Source: Vigna angularis
Lineage: Eukaryota > Streptophyta > Magnoliopsida > Fabales > Fabaceae
Assembly (NCBI RefSeq): GCF_016808095.1
Contig: NC_068971.1
Location: 2,294,001-2,358,000, forward strand
Reading direction: 5' to 3'
Length of the DNA: 64,000 nt
Shown here one piece after another: positions 1 to 11,942 of the stretch. Positions within the stretch are counted from its first letter, which is position 1. Each line of letters opens with the position of its first letter. Under the pieces are notes generated by a model, which worked only from the letters and a program-made list of their open reading frames with translations, had not been told where the DNA came from and made no database searches. Made by a program: the position numbers and the translations under genes.

Positions 1-984
1 TTTATGAGTGATTACCAGGAACAATGCAAAACAAACTCACTTTTAGACAAGGTTAATAATTAACAACTTCAACATTAAACAGAAAGAAAGCACAATCTAT
101 TTAACAAATTTATCAGTAATTTTAGAAACTTGATGAGAATACTGATGCCAACCAACTTTGTTTGGTAAAGCATTTCGATAGAGCTGCAAAAGTTCAGACT
201 TAAACTCTCTCCTACATTAACTTTGAAAAGACATGAAGTACCACCGTGTACCAAAAGTACTACAGATTTTGATCTAGCATGTCAGTACGAAAAGTTAGGC
301 TTCCTATATTTCCAAAGAATTTAGAGGACTGCACGCACCATTATATTCCAAAAGAAACAATGATTAACTTTTTAATTAAAAAAGAAACCACAACATCTAA
401 CCATCTCATACATAAATCACTGAGAAATAGAGATTAGACAGACAACCCAAATTGAATGAAGAAATGAGAATGGTGATTGAATGCAAAATTATTCGCCAAA
501 AGTAAACTATCTTTAAGTTCTCCCTAATTTGAGATCAACTGAATGGGCTAATAATCTTCCTGCAGAAATCTCAAATACTTTATCCTTTTTCTTTTGCTAC
601 AACAGAGAGCAGTCAACATATACATGGTTTAAATCTTAGAACTAAATATGGAATCCTTTACAGAATTTATCAAATGAGAAGTTGTTCTGAAGTCATCACA
701 TCCAGGAAAGCAAGGACAGAAGACAAAACATTGCTAGGGCACCTAACAGTGTTACTATCTGTGCTAACCATGACAAAAAATAAGCAAAGAACTCTTCAAT
801 ATTATGCTAAAATTTGAGAAAAATATCTAATCAGGTTTAATCTCAAAATTTGCATCAATCTTTCAACGCAATCCGCTATCTAAATCATGCAGGAAGGTTA
901 TAGTTTCTGTGGTATGAAATAATGTATAATAGCTTGAAACAAAAATAAGCTTAGAAAATTGTGAAAATAGGGTTCTTAACCAAC
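1..984 (-). other. Intron 1 of the phosphoglycerate mutase-like gene (continues off the left edge)
   Basis: On the minus strand a GT donor (983-984) directly follows the AAG codon that ends the coding exon at 985. I searched the remaining bases by eye for the next expected exon (the family continues with a segment like NFAT) and found none, so the intron probably spans the rest of the left end. The sequence is AT-rich with no other feature I can support. Confidence 0.6.
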
Positions 985-1293
985 CTTAAATGCAATATCA
1001 CCAGGTGACATGGCCAATCCTGCCCCCATGGATTCGAATGCTCCTCGACCGCGATAATAAACCCTGGGATCATAACCCAACAAGGAAAGATGAGCAGTGT
1101 CACTTCCACAAGCTAAGCCAACCTCAACAGGGTCCATTAGTCCATTAACTCCAGCAGATGCTATGGCATCCAAATTGGGTACTTTTGCTGCCTCAAGAGG
1201 AGTCTTCAATCCAAGCCTTGGCAGTGACACATCAGCCAACCCATCAATCAACACAAATGCCACTCTTTTCTTTGGCACCTGTGGAATGCTCAT
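985..1293 (-). CDS. 2,3-bisphosphoglycerate-independent phosphoglycerate mutase, archaeal (ApgM) type, first coding exon only
   Basis: The exon encodes 103 residues from an ATG at 1291-1293 and ends at a consensus donor (AAG|GTTGG). It matches the N-terminus of the alkaline-phosphatase-superfamily mutases of archaeal type found in plants. Visible motifs are the metal-binding stretch FVLIDGLADV (Asp17), then TPLEAA and PNLDAIASAG, then GSDTAHLSLLGYDP, which carries the likely nucleophile Ser64, and YYRGRGAFESMGAG. The family interconverts 3- and 2-phosphoglycerate using divalent metal. The full plant protein is near 490 residues, so about four fifths lie left of the window. The identification is firm from the motifs; activity and location in the cell are not shown by this exon. 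Confidence 0.85.
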
Positions 1294-3933
1294 TCTGCTA
1301 CTATTTTCCTTGCTTTGCTTCCCTCGGATTATAAATAGTAGGGTTAAACAAGTAACAAATCACTCCAATGATGACTTCCCTGCCAAATCCCTGCCACCAT
1401 AGTAAGTACCATATACACAAACATTTTATTTTTCAGCAATTTGTCTTCACAACTTTCAAAGGCTCAACCAATAACATTCAACCATAACTCTTTTCTTCCT
1501 TTCAAAAGGGGAAAGACAAACTTTATGATCTGCTATAGAAAAAACAGGAATAAAACCAGAGACAAAGAGAAAGAAGAGAGGAAAACCAGAAACAAAATTG
1601 GAACTTTGTTTCAATTTTTTGTTCAGTGTTCAAATGGGAAACTTGGATGCAATCCGAATACGTTTCAAACATTAATAAGTACAATTGCATCGATCTCCCA
1701 TTTATGAACTTGGCGTGGTGGAGGGGAATGAAATTGCAATATATGGAAGAACAGAATGGATGATAACATCTAAAAATACAACCTTGAATGCTTGATCAAT
1801 GAATGCCAGCGATCCAGACAGAAGAGTCAGCAGATGACAGGGGAATAAGATGGAAGATTTAAGAAAACAACGCAATAAACACTTTCAGATGTTCACTTTA
1901 TGCTTCACACTTTATTCTCAATCAAATCATATTGTAAATGGAAAAGCATTTATTAATCTTTTTTTTTTAAAAAATCATCTTTTATCAATATAGGAAAAAT
2001 TGTCCCAACATTATAATAACAAAATAAGTGGTTCAAATGTCAAGCCAGTTTTCATAACAAACTTAATTAATTAGAATATTAGTAATAGAAGTATATAAGC
2101 AGATATTTTTTACAAGATATAATATAATGACTACAATATCATTTTATTGTTTATGTTATTGTAATTTCCATGTTTTAATTTTTTATTTTCTTAAAATTAA
2201 AGAAAGAGATAATTTTATCTTTATTAGTTTATTCTTCCATGATTTTATATTAGTGTGGTTAACGTTTTATATTTTAAAATAATTAATCTAATATAACGAC
2301 ATTTAAAATTCCAAAAATAATTTAAACTAATTACACTATTAAATGGAAAAATGGAGCAAAAACATTATACTATGGAATTAAATACATGAATGTTTTTGTT
2401 TAGTCTTTATAGTATTTATATTTAACCTTTCTTATGAAGTAAATCCAATCGTCAACTGTTTCTATTAATGCCTTAATGATACAGTGATGAGATCATGATA
2501 TCTCATGTTAACAATATAAAAAACATATTTTCACACGTAAACTTTTTATATTTATCTAATATATTTTTTTACTTTTTATTTTTTTTCTTAGAATATTTTA
2601 TTTTTTATTATATGTAAAATGAATGTAAAAGAATAACCGTAATATACTTATCACTCAATATGTTTGACTAAAGATTAAAAAAAATATTTATTAAACAAAA
2701 TAAAATATTATTTTATTTATAGAAACTAGAATAAAAGAAATTATAAATTTTGTTTAATTAAAAAAAAGGATTAACTTGTAGATGTTTAAAAGAGTTATGT
2801 ACTAAAATCAACCTAAATAATTAATTGATCTTCTTCTAATATAAGATTTATTTTATTTCTATAGAGAGAGGAGTAAAAATTTTAAATTGTTTGCTTGAGA
2901 AATTTTAAAAAATTTATAATAAATAAATGTCATTTATACATATTTTAGATTTTTTTTATGACTATAAAGTATTTTTATTTTTGAATTTATTTCCCCATAA
3001 AGAATTACATATGCATAGTTCAATTTCGACAGTAATTTATATTCAACCTGACTTATTATATGCGCTTTTTAAGTAATTCATTGCCCTGTTTTAATATATT
3101 TATTTTCAATATTCAAAATTTATATCAGTGAAGTATGATAGTAAAAACATTTTTTCAACTTAAAGAAAAAATATATTAATTCATTATTATTAAGGTTTAA
3201 TAATGATATTAAACATTATCGTAATTGAATAAGATTAAAAAAATGGTAAATTATATTAATATTAAAATAAATATATCAGTACTTTTTTTTTAAAATCAAT
3301 AGATGGAATCAACGCCATTTTAATGTAACAACTGAATATGTTTAATAGATATGTTATGTTTACTTCACTCGATTAAATACATTAATTTTTGTTTTTCACT
3401 TTTGTAAAAAGGTTTGTTTTTCTTTTAGTCTCTATAATATTATTCTTTTAGGTTTAGTTTAAAAAATATATTGAATTTCTATATATTAAATGTTTTATTT
3501 ATTTATTTTAGATGTTGATGTTGTCGAGTGTTACATTACAACAATACGTTAATCATTTTAATAATGTGTAATACAATAACATCATTATGAGTTTATTTCC
3601 ATTAAAGGTAACATAATTATGTTCTTTGTTAATTTATTTTTTGCTGATAAGAAAAAGATCAAAATTTGAAGAAGAAAATGGAACAGAAATTGCAATAACC
3701 TGCGTCTTTTTATTGAAAAATGGTTGTCTGTGAACTATATAATATATGATATTCTAAAAACAAAATGTCTTCATTCAAGTGGCTGATACACAAACAATCT
3801 TATTTGTTCATCTGAAAAGGGAAAAAAATGCCAAAAGCAAAAGATAGCAAAAGCAAACAAATGCAGAAAATCCAAAAACCAAAATCTGGAAGAGACAAAT
3901 AGCCACTTGGAGTTGGAGAGATCTCCATTATAT
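1294..3933. other. Leader/promoter of the mutase gene, then AT-rich spacer
   Basis: Roughly 1294-1900 should hold the 5' leader and promoter of the minus-strand mutase gene. No clear TATA box or leader intron could be fixed by eye. From about 1950 to 3700 the DNA is extremely AT-rich with runs of A and T and no coding frame of interest. Positions 3700-3933 should be the 3' UTR of the minus-strand KIN-like gene. Confidence 0.5.
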
Positions 3934-4494
3934 TCATTTGTTAGCCCCAGCTGCGTTTTTGGCAGCATCAGCAGCACCTTGTGCCTTTGCCTGCATCTGT
4001 TGGCCAGCCTACAACACCATAACACAATTTCATCAAAATTCTCCATAGTTTTGAGTTTATTCTATTGAATCTAACACCGTGTTTGGAAAAGCTTTTTTCT
4101 TCAATTTCAGTTGTTTGAATAAGAAAATAAGCTGTTTATAAAACAAGTTTTACTAAAGGTTATCTCAAACCTGCTTTTCATCACCCTTATTTTCATATAA
4201 AGACTGATTCTGATTATACTCTGTTATAAACAGTCAACAAAACTGAATTGTTCAAACAAATGTTCTAACCCCTTGGCATGATTCTTTGGCAGATTGAGCA
4301 GCATTGCTTGCACTGTCCATCATGTTACTTGCCTTCTCCTAAATCATCAACAACATTAATTTTTGTCATGCCACTATAATTGAGAATGTTGTAAGGAAAT
4401 GAATATATTGAACACATGGTACAAGTGCTAAACTCACCTTAGCTTGTCCCATAACTTGACCAGCTTGATGGCTCATGTCCTGGGATTTGTCCAT
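3934..4494 (-). CDS. KIN1/KIN2/COR6.6-like small stress-induced protein, three exons
   Basis: Coding exons on the minus strand are 4438-4494 (19 codons), 4270-4338 (23 codons) and 3934-4008 (24 codons plus stop), all joined in phase 0 at GT-AG borders, giving 66 residues. The product is small, hydrophilic and rich in Ala, Gln and Lys. It opens MDKSQDMSHQAGQVMGQAK, has a middle block ending SNAAQSAKES, and closes with AGQQMQAKAQGAADAAKNAAG. This is the layout of cold- and ABA-induced KIN/COR6.6 peptides, thought to act as LEA-like protectants in the cytosol. The exons are too short for ordinary ORF calling. A paralogue with the same three-exon layout lies at 35492-35961 on the other strand. 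Confidence 0.85.
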
Positions 4495-4595
4495 TTTTTG
4501 ATTTCCTTGTTCTGAATTCTGATCTTGAAAAAGCCGAAGGTAATTTCACAAGCACTTCTTAATATGAGATGTTATTCATAACTGTGGGGTGCATG

Positions 4596-4603
4596 TATAT
4601 ATA
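4596..4603 (-). promoter_or_regulatory. TATA box of the KIN-like gene at 3.9-4.5 kb
   Basis: TATATATA lies about 100 bases upstream of the ATG at 4494, a normal distance for a short plant leader. No ABRE core (ACGTG) was seen close to it, unlike the paralogue at 35.5 kb. Confidence 0.55.
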
Positions 4604-5640
4604 GTGGCTTAAAGTAACACATGTAATCACATGCACCATTTAGGTGAGCGAAATTTGGGCTCAAGAACAGGCACCTCTGCTTCATTTGCTTTCTGAAATT
4701 GACAGTTAAACCAATAATAGAGAGAAACCTATTGGAATGGATCTGTCGTGCTAAAAATAGAAAGCATATAACTGTTGAATGTGAAAAGGTATATTCTTTA
4801 CGACTGTGATAAAGTGTGAAAGTTTTTTGTTGCTGTTAATTGAACAAATTAATGGAAGTATTAGGTTTTTCTTGTCCTACAATTGTTGTTTGTATGTATT
4901 TTTTTTAGTAACATCATTTTTGTTATGATTTATCATAAGCACATGGATTGACATTAATGATATGATTGTTGTTCTGATTTAAAAAAATAAAATTCATAAT
5001 TTTTAAACACTTTTTTTCTTGTAGTTTAATATATACTCTTCTCAGGTAAAAAATGATTTTTTTTATTGCATTTAAACATAATTAATCATTTTTCAACAAA
5101 ACTACCTAAATAAAATTGACTGGATTATCGTCTACTGTAATAATAATAATCAATTATCGCAATAATCTAATTTCAAACACCCCCCAAGTTTGAACTTGAT
5201 ATTAGACTTACAAGAAGAAGAAAAAGAACACCTTATTACTTGAACCAGCAAAAAATAGTAGCACATATTTCCTTCTGTAACAACTATTAACGAATAAAGA
5301 TAGACTGAAAGATGGATAAAAAATTATTGTGGACAAAACAAAACACACCCTTTACTTGGGGAATGATCAAATTTTCATTCTTTTTAGTTTTTCATGGCTT
5401 CAGAAAATTGTAGTAAAGATGGGTTACTCGAATTAGAAAGATCTCCAACTGGGATTACTGACTAAGAGTGTTCCAAAAAGGAGCTTTGATACATAAGAAG
5501 AACTTTCTAACTCTCACTGAAGGCTTTGACTTTAATGCAGGAGCTTTGATACATAAGTTTACAATACAAAGACAACAGCTGCAAGATGAGAGTGAAAGAT
5601 ATAAGGGTCTTATCTAACCTATGAACTGTTGTTTGAATCT
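4604..5640. other. Spacer between the KIN-like gene promoter and the RPC6 3' end
   Basis: AT-rich DNA that should contain the KIN-like promoter (right of 4603) and the 3' UTR of RPC6 (just below 5641). An 18-bp direct repeat starting GGAGCTTTGATAC occurs near 5480 and again near 5540, in the presumed RPC6 3' UTR. No gene was recognised. Confidence 0.5.
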
Positions 5641-6363
5641 TTAGAAGTCCAACCATTTCTGATAATAGACACAAGTTCTTGGGGAGATAATGCCATCTGG
5701 TGTACAGAAGTTTATTCGTGGACAAACTCCACATGGAATGGAGGCCATGGCACCTGGTTTTTGTTCCCCTCTGATGCCACCTTTACGTTTGCATCTGTAA
5801 CAAATTCTGCCAACAGGAACAGATGAAAAATCCCCTATTCCAGTGCTCTTCACTTCTTCAATCTCATCATCCAAAACCAAAGCTCGCAAAATCTCATCTG
5901 TTTGCTGTGCTGTGATTTCTACCGTGAAGACACCACTCTTTCTGCTCCACTCCAAAATTCCATCGTATGTTGCAACTTTCTGCCTGAAAATGCACTTCAA
6001 GCACACGTCCTTTACAAGGTTTATGAAATAGGTATCAAGACTCCCTTGAGTATACCAATCCCCACCAGTGATTTCCTTGGAAGGTTCAAACTCCGCTGCC
6101 ATGTAGTGTTTTCTACCTTTGTTTTGAATGTTAACAACCTCCTTTATCAGATTCTTGGATTGAAGCAACTTTAAGGATTTCTTCACTATGCTGTCGGGTA
6201 GGTTCGTTTCTCGTTTCATGTCCCCTGTCCACATTCCCATGTCTTTCTTGCTATGTATGAGATTATACAGTACACGTTCACCATCTGTCATAGATCCCGA
6301 CACTAAGGCCAAGTCTTGTTGTCGCTTCCGTTTAAGTGAAGAAGATTCTTGCAATTGACTCAT
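5641..6363 (-). CDS. RPC6: DNA-directed RNA polymerase III subunit RPC6 (C34/RPC39 type)
   Basis: A single coding exon encodes 240 residues, from an ATG at 6361-6363 to a TAA at 5641-5643. The protein has the second winged-helix segment (GMWTGDMKRETNLPDSIVKK, then SLKLLQSKNLIKEVVNIQNKG) and the family signature EITGGDWYTQGSLDTYF. The C-terminus has four cysteines spaced CxxC-x5-C-x10-C (Cys211, 214, 220, 231), as in the metazoan subunit that binds a 4Fe-4S cluster, and ends YYQKWLDF. This subunit belongs to the RPC3-RPC6-RPC7 subcomplex, which acts in promoter opening during tRNA and 5S rRNA gene transcription. Compared with the human protein of about 316 residues, the first winged helix is absent. 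A splice acceptor two bases before the ATG supports this start, although the frame stays open further upstream. Confidence 0.9.
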   Translation of the reverse strand: MSQLQESSSLKRKRQQDLALVSGSMTDGERVLYNLIHSKKDMGMWTGDMKRETNLPDSIVKKSLKLLQSKNLIKEVVNIQNKGRKHYMAAEFEPSKEITGGDWYTQGSLDTYFINLVKDVCLKCIFRQKVATYDGILEWSRKSGVFTVEITAQQTDEILRALVLDDEIEEVKSTGIGDFSSVPVGRICYRCKRKGGIRGEQKPGAMASIPCGVCPRINFCTPDGIISPRTCVYYQKWLDF

Positions 6364-7572
6364 TCCTTGCAAGAGAAAATTAGCATGTACAATTTCAGTA
6401 ATCATATTACTCAAACAGTTCATTGAAAAATGAAAGTACTTCACATTTTGAAATGAACAATACTTTTCAGAAGATCAAATTGAAAATTATAAAGTTGAAT
6501 GGATCGTGGTAGATGATCTTATTAAATATTTTAACATAACAGTTAAAGACTCGACATTTGATGAATTGCCTGAGTAAGAAAGCACTATGTAGATTTCAAC
6601 CACACACATTTCAAGGTTAGGTACAATTAAGAGTAAATAAAGCAATTCCCTAAGTGTAAACAGTATTTCTAAATCAAGAAAACCATGAAGCTAAACTTTT
6701 AATGCAGCACTTCGAAACAGACCATTAGTTTCCAACAATAGTAAAAAGTTAATAAGCACTGCAGGAAATCTATATAAACTTTGTAGCCAAAATAGCATCT
6801 TAGAATTTGAGTTTCAACCTAACCCCACCCTAAAAACTAGCTCTTGAGGTTCTCACTTATATACATTATTTTCGCATCAAAGATTATGCATCTCAAGCAT
6901 GAACTGTAGAAGACTACACAATAATATAATAAAATTTGAGTTTGAGCCTAATTCAATCCCATAAGCTAGCCCTTGAAGCGAGGGTTTCCCCTCCTTATAC
7001 ACAATCAACACCATTTTTGTCATATCACCAGTTGTAGTGAGATCTTCAATAGCATCTAACAGAGTTACAACTCCACGCAGCAGAATAAATTCATAATACG
7101 GCATCTGTCAAGTAGTTTTGAATTTCCAGGCAATACTGAAAGTGATAGTTGGCTAGAAACCTTTAACCAAAAACACCAATGCCCATCAATTACGATGAAT
7201 TGCAAAATGAATGTTTCTCTGCTATAACTTCGAAGCTACAATTCGGCTGAACTAATCGCACTCATGATGTATCCCAGAATATGCCTAATCGTGAATCATT
7301 ACACCTCCTCATTCTTTAGCTACAACATGAAGACCTTATATTGTGAATGAAATAGTCCAACTCCAATTATAATTCATATAGGGTTAGATGAAGAAAATCC
7401 AAGTCCAGTAAAGTGCGGATAGTTCAATGACTCAATTGAGGATGAAAAAAAGAGTCCAGTGATTGCCAGTGTTAAGCAGCAAAATCAATTGTTTCCTATT
7501 CTAATAAGTATTTAATATAATCTAAGTTAATAATGAAGATAATCCCGGAAATTTAAGGAATTCAGCAAATGA

Positions 7573-7617
7573 AAAAATTGGGGCTTGCAAGAGCTCAAAG
7601 TGCAAGCCCCAATTTTT
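7573..7617. repeat. Perfect 17-bp hairpin in the RPC6 leader intron
   Basis: Arms 7573-7589 and 7601-7617 are exact reverse complements (core GGGGCTTGCA / TGCAAGCCCC) around an 11-base loop. It could be a very short foldback repeat or a structured RNA element. The arm is too short for an obvious microRNA precursor. Confidence 0.7.
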
Positions 7618-8101
7618 GTGAAGATTGTTGTGTGAAAGAATAGATTTTAAATTTGATTATTATGTAAGAGGTTATTCCAAGTCATCTAGTAAATGTATTT
7701 TTGTTCTATGATTATCTTACCGGGTTGCACTAGAGCTCTAGTAAATGGGCTAACTTGACAGCTCTAGTTGCAAAGAGATAACATGCGGTATGCAACATAT
7801 CAAGATCTCTATTCTTTCACCAATTCATCTTTCGACCAACAATCATCTAGCTCAAAGTCAAGATATGCAATTCAACAAATTTCATGAGGTAAAACAGAAT
7901 TACAAGCCAAACAAAGTAGTCCACATATATCTTACGGCAAAGCATTACAAGGTATTCATAGATTAGCTCCCCTACCTCAACTCCAGTAGTTCCAACTCCT
8001 CTATAGGATCTAAGGGGTCTCCAAATATCTAGATCTACACTGATTTTGTCCAACCTCCTTGCTTACTTCTTTCTATCTCAGACCAATGTTCTTCCTTTCA
8101 T

Positions 8102-8150
8102 TAGCTTCCAAATGAAATTTCCAGAATAGCTTCCAAATGAAATTTCCAGA
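8102..8150. repeat. 25-bp tandem duplication
   Basis: Two adjacent copies of a 25-bp unit beginning TAGCTTCCAAATG lie at 8102-8126 and 8127-8150, inside the RPC6 leader intron. They are essentially identical, so the duplication looks recent. Confidence 0.75.
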
Positions 8151-8928
8151 TGGATTAACTTGTCAAAGACCAAAATATCAATAGTAGACACTGCACATAA
8201 AAGTTATGAGAAGAGAATATATTCAAAAAAATTAAATAAGAAAAGTTTAAGAAAATTGGCATTAGAAATTTTTTTTCACCAAAATCCTAAGGGGCCAACT
8301 GAGATAATGGTAGGTCCATTTTTGTAGCTCTTTTTCACAGTAAAGTTCAATCATTTTAGATCAAAAGAGGGGAAAAGAATAACGGCTTATGCAACATCTA
8401 ACTTACTGTTTTGGTAAGAAAATGTGCCATGGATCTCATTGCAACCGTGTGGATCCTCATACACCCTCTTCACACTTGGTTTCCTAATATCCATGCACCA
8501 AAGTTGCAAATGAAGAATGGTACGCATACAGACAAATTTTTACAGAATTTCCTTCAACAAAAAACAAATAAACCCTTGACCTTTGTCTACGAATACATTG
8601 GATAGCATTTTCTGCTATCAAACAAAATCAATATCCAAGAAAACTTTATGGGAACCAGTTAACAATTTTTATTTAAAAGCCACAATTTCTGACACCATTT
8701 GTTTGAAAATTCTCAAAACATAATCAACAATTAGCACTTTGATGGGAGAGACTATATATCTATACATACAATTTTGTTACTTGCTTTGGTAAAAAAAGGG
8801 AAAACGAAATTCTCAGAAAAGGAATCTGCAGGGTTCTCCAGAAGTGATTTGGTAGCTTATGAAGCATTGATGAACTGGGTCACAACAATCCTTAGAAAAC
8901 ACACAAAAAGTATTTGAAAGAAGCTAAC

Positions 8929-9110
8929 CTTGATTCTTCTTCGCCGCCTGTACCACCGCTGCCGTCAAGTGCTGTCGTTGATTCTACTTTGTGCTGTCGT
9001 CCACCATGCGCCGCCGTCTGCCGTCGACCTATGCTGCGGTTGCTAGCTCTTAAGCAAGTGTTTGATCAGAGAATAATTCAGGGTCGAAAGAAAAAATACG
9101 TTGTTAGGGC
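8929..9110 (-). other. Probable 5' untranslated exon of RPC6
   Basis: On the minus strand this is a GC-richer island within AT-rich DNA, rich in CGG/ACGGCGG, ending at a good donor (8929|8928). It is the only exon-like candidate upstream of the RPC6 acceptor. The right-hand border (transcription start) is approximate. An AGCCCTAA element resembling a plant telo-box lies just upstream near 9107-9115, a motif common in promoters of translation and transcription machinery genes. Confidence 0.5.
8984..9007 (-). CDS. Candidate short upstream ORF (7 residues) in the RPC6 leader
   Basis: ATG at 9005-9007 opens MVDDSTK followed by TAG at 8984-8986, entirely inside the inferred leader exon. If this exon is joined to RPC6, ribosomes would meet this uORF before the main start. 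It is too short to judge by composition and may be chance. Confidence 0.3.
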   Translation of the reverse strand: MVDDSTK

Positions 9111-9130
9111 TCCGGGGCTAACCCGACCCT

Positions 9131-10780
9131 AATTTAATCAGAACCCATTTTATTTAAATCCTCATAGTTTTTTGAATTTTGTAATCAAATTCTTAAAAAT
9201 TAATACTTCCAAAATAGTGCTCATATAATAACTTTTTGAAGTTATAAACTATTGTATTTTTCCACCCATGTCCATCTTTCTTTCTCTTAATTTTGACTTC
9301 CTCATTAAAAAATTCAATACGAAAAGAGTAAAATTAAATCAATATTATTTAAAATTTACAATAAATTTTAACAATAAAATAATAACAAGCGAATGTTATT
9401 TTCACCAATAAAACATTTTTTGTTAAATACACTTTATATAACTTAAAATAAGCATTCATGTGTTACAATTTGATTGAAAAAATTGATGATACTTTTTATT
9501 TTATATGCAATTTCTATCCATAGAGTAACTACTCCTCGGAGATGTAGTAGCACACAAGTTTTCCACCAATGCAAAACACATATACACTACTTTACTTTTT
9601 TATTTCTAATTAATGAAATGTAGAAAAGTTTAATGAAAAATAAATAGTCAAACTAGTGTAATAAAGATTAATATATATATGTATGTATGTATATAATTAC
9701 AAAATCACACTTTTAACATAACAGCTTTAACTATATTAGTTTAATTTAAATTCAATTAACAATAATATATTACTAGTTAATATAATTTAGCAAATAATTA
9801 ATTTTTAATAATTATATATATATATATATATATATATTTTTCTAATATAACATTAATATATAATTTTAAATTTACAAAGTAATGAAATATTAAAAATAAT
9901 CACTAATAATTAAACATGTATTTAAAAAATTAATAAAATTAATTTTTTAATTTAAATTTATAATTATTTTATTATGTTACAAATAAAATATATAAAAAAT
10001 TATTTTAATATTTACCTAATTAAAAATGTAATAAAATATTATGTTCTAAAAGAATAATTTATCCAAGAAATCTGAAATATCTTAATTTGTTACTTAGGGT
10101 AATAACACACTTGTTCATTATAAAGTGAATTAAAGAGAACATAAGTTAACTTAGTCTTGTTGGTAGGAAATAAACAAAATAAAAAAGAGGTTTTATAAGT
10201 TTTTTTTTCATTTTATTTTTATTCATTCTTTTAAACCAAATACTCTTAGGAGTACGCAAATAATTAATATTTCAGTTTTTGTCGTGAATAAAAGCCTTTT
10301 CCTTTAACAGCTCATGACAAAATCTTTTAAATAATATAAATACTCATCAAAATAAACATATAATGTTTATTAAGATTTTTTATTTACTTTTAAAATTATA
10401 ATATTTTCTAATCATATGTAGGATCCTTTCAAGAATTCTTATATATAAAATGTTAAAATTCAAACAACGAGATTTTAATTATAAAAGTCTCATAAAAAAA
10501 TTATAAGTGATAGTATTTTTAAAAACCATTTCTTTAATTTTCACTTTATTTCTAATCTATTCTCACTTATTTATTTTATTTTCTACACTCCTCTTACCTC
10601 TGGCTATGTTTAGAAAAAGAAAACGTATTAACTTTGAGCTAGTTCTTCAACTATTTTTTGTTCTGTTAAAAAAAATGTTTTTATTTAAGCAAAAAATTAA
10701 CAATAGACAATTATATATAATCAATTATTAAAATAATACAATTTTTACAATTTGCTATTATCACGCACTACTGTTATTGG
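9131..10780. other. AT-rich divergent spacer between RPC6 and YIF1
   Basis: This holds both promoters (RPC6 reads left, YIF1 reads right). The DNA is very AT-rich, with a (TA)n run at 9812-9837 and several poly-A/T tracts. No coding sequence or RNA gene was recognised. The reading frame near 10507-10731 is T-rich and looks spurious. Confidence 0.55.
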
Positions 10781-10789
10781 GTGAGAAGA

Positions 10790-10974
10790 TTGGAGAAGGA
10801 GGTATCCAAACGGTGCGTATTAAAAAAGGGTAAAAAAAAAACTTTGAATTTGATTGATTCGGTTCAGTTGCTTAGACTTTCACTGTCAGATCTTCGTCTC
10901 TGTCTTCTTTCTTCAATTCATCTACCAAACGCGTTTCTCTTGTTGACTCTGCACCCCTCTATCTCTCTATTCAG
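10790..10974 (+). other. Probable 5' untranslated exon of the YIF1-like gene
   Basis: This is a CT-rich leader-like stretch ending at TTCAG|GTTCC (donor GT at 10975-10976). A leader intron would then run to the strong acceptor TGTGCAG at 11937, five bases before the ATG. The left border is approximate, and alternative donors exist downstream. Confidence 0.4.
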
Positions 10975-11942
10975 GTTCCTTCTTCTTTTCCTTTAAAATT
11001 TTTCATTATCATTTTGTATTTTTTGCATTTCAATCATAGATCACTCTCTTTCTCTCGGCGCCTTGTTTGCTCTAAAGCTTACAAATTTCCACTCTGTCAT
11101 ACCTCTTTGCTATTGGGTTGTTCCTGATTTGTGCCACCCCCAATATCTCCTCACTAACTTTTCTTGTTCTCTTTATTTGGGCTTCTTCAACCCTAAGCTA
11201 TCATATCAAAACGAACAGTTTCTCTTGTTCTCATCTTATTGCTCATGATTGCTTAAAGTGCTGCTGATTTAAATCCCTTTTTTTATTTTTCAAACCGGTA
11301 TTACTAATCCCCATTTTCTCTATCTTATGTGTGTTTGTGTATTTTTACTGAAGCAACTTGAAGTTCATGTTGTTCTTTCTTAAACCCCCCACGGAGCATT
11401 GTGATAATAAAATAGATAAAAATTGGTATCAACAAATTAGGAACTTGGATAGGTCGGGAGAGTGAGTTTACGGTTACCCCCATGTTTTAGCAGGCTGTCA
11501 TCTTTACATCTGAACTGGAATGGATATTGGCATCTCTTTGGCTTGTTATGTTTTAGTTGGATGATTTATTCATGTCATAAGACGTTGTTTGTTTGTTTTT
11601 TTTTTTTTTACTTATTTGATTTAGTACATCAAGTGGTTATACATGTCGTACTTTTTAGGTGGCTCTGGTTATGTGGTTGGGTTTAACTTCAATCCCCACA
11701 TTCCCATTTTTTCCTTTCACCTTAGGTCCAATCATGGTTTTAAGTTGCGGTTGTGATTGCAGTGTCATGACATTCTGCGATTGTGGCCAATGTAACCATA
11801 ATTGAAGCTGGAGAGTCTAAAAATATTGTTGAAGTGGCTGTTATGGCAGCTGTAGTTTTTTTTTTCTTAAATCTCCATAGAACCTAGAAAAAAGTTATTT
11901 CTAAGTTCTGATTGATTGTATGCTTTTTTATGTGCAGTAAGA

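Larger units (their letters stand above)
6366..8928 (-). other. Long 5'-leader intron of RPC6 (about 2.56 kb)
   Basis: On the minus strand an acceptor ending TTGCAAG lies two bases before the RPC6 ATG. A good donor (CAAG|GTTAGC) at 8927-8928 ends a GC-richer leader-like exon. No coding frame in between looks real. The intron holds a near-duplicated stretch around 6810-6850 and 6938-6980, a perfect hairpin at 7573-7617 and a 25-bp tandem duplication at 8102-8150. Joining this intron to RPC6 is an inference from the splice signals. Confidence 0.55.
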
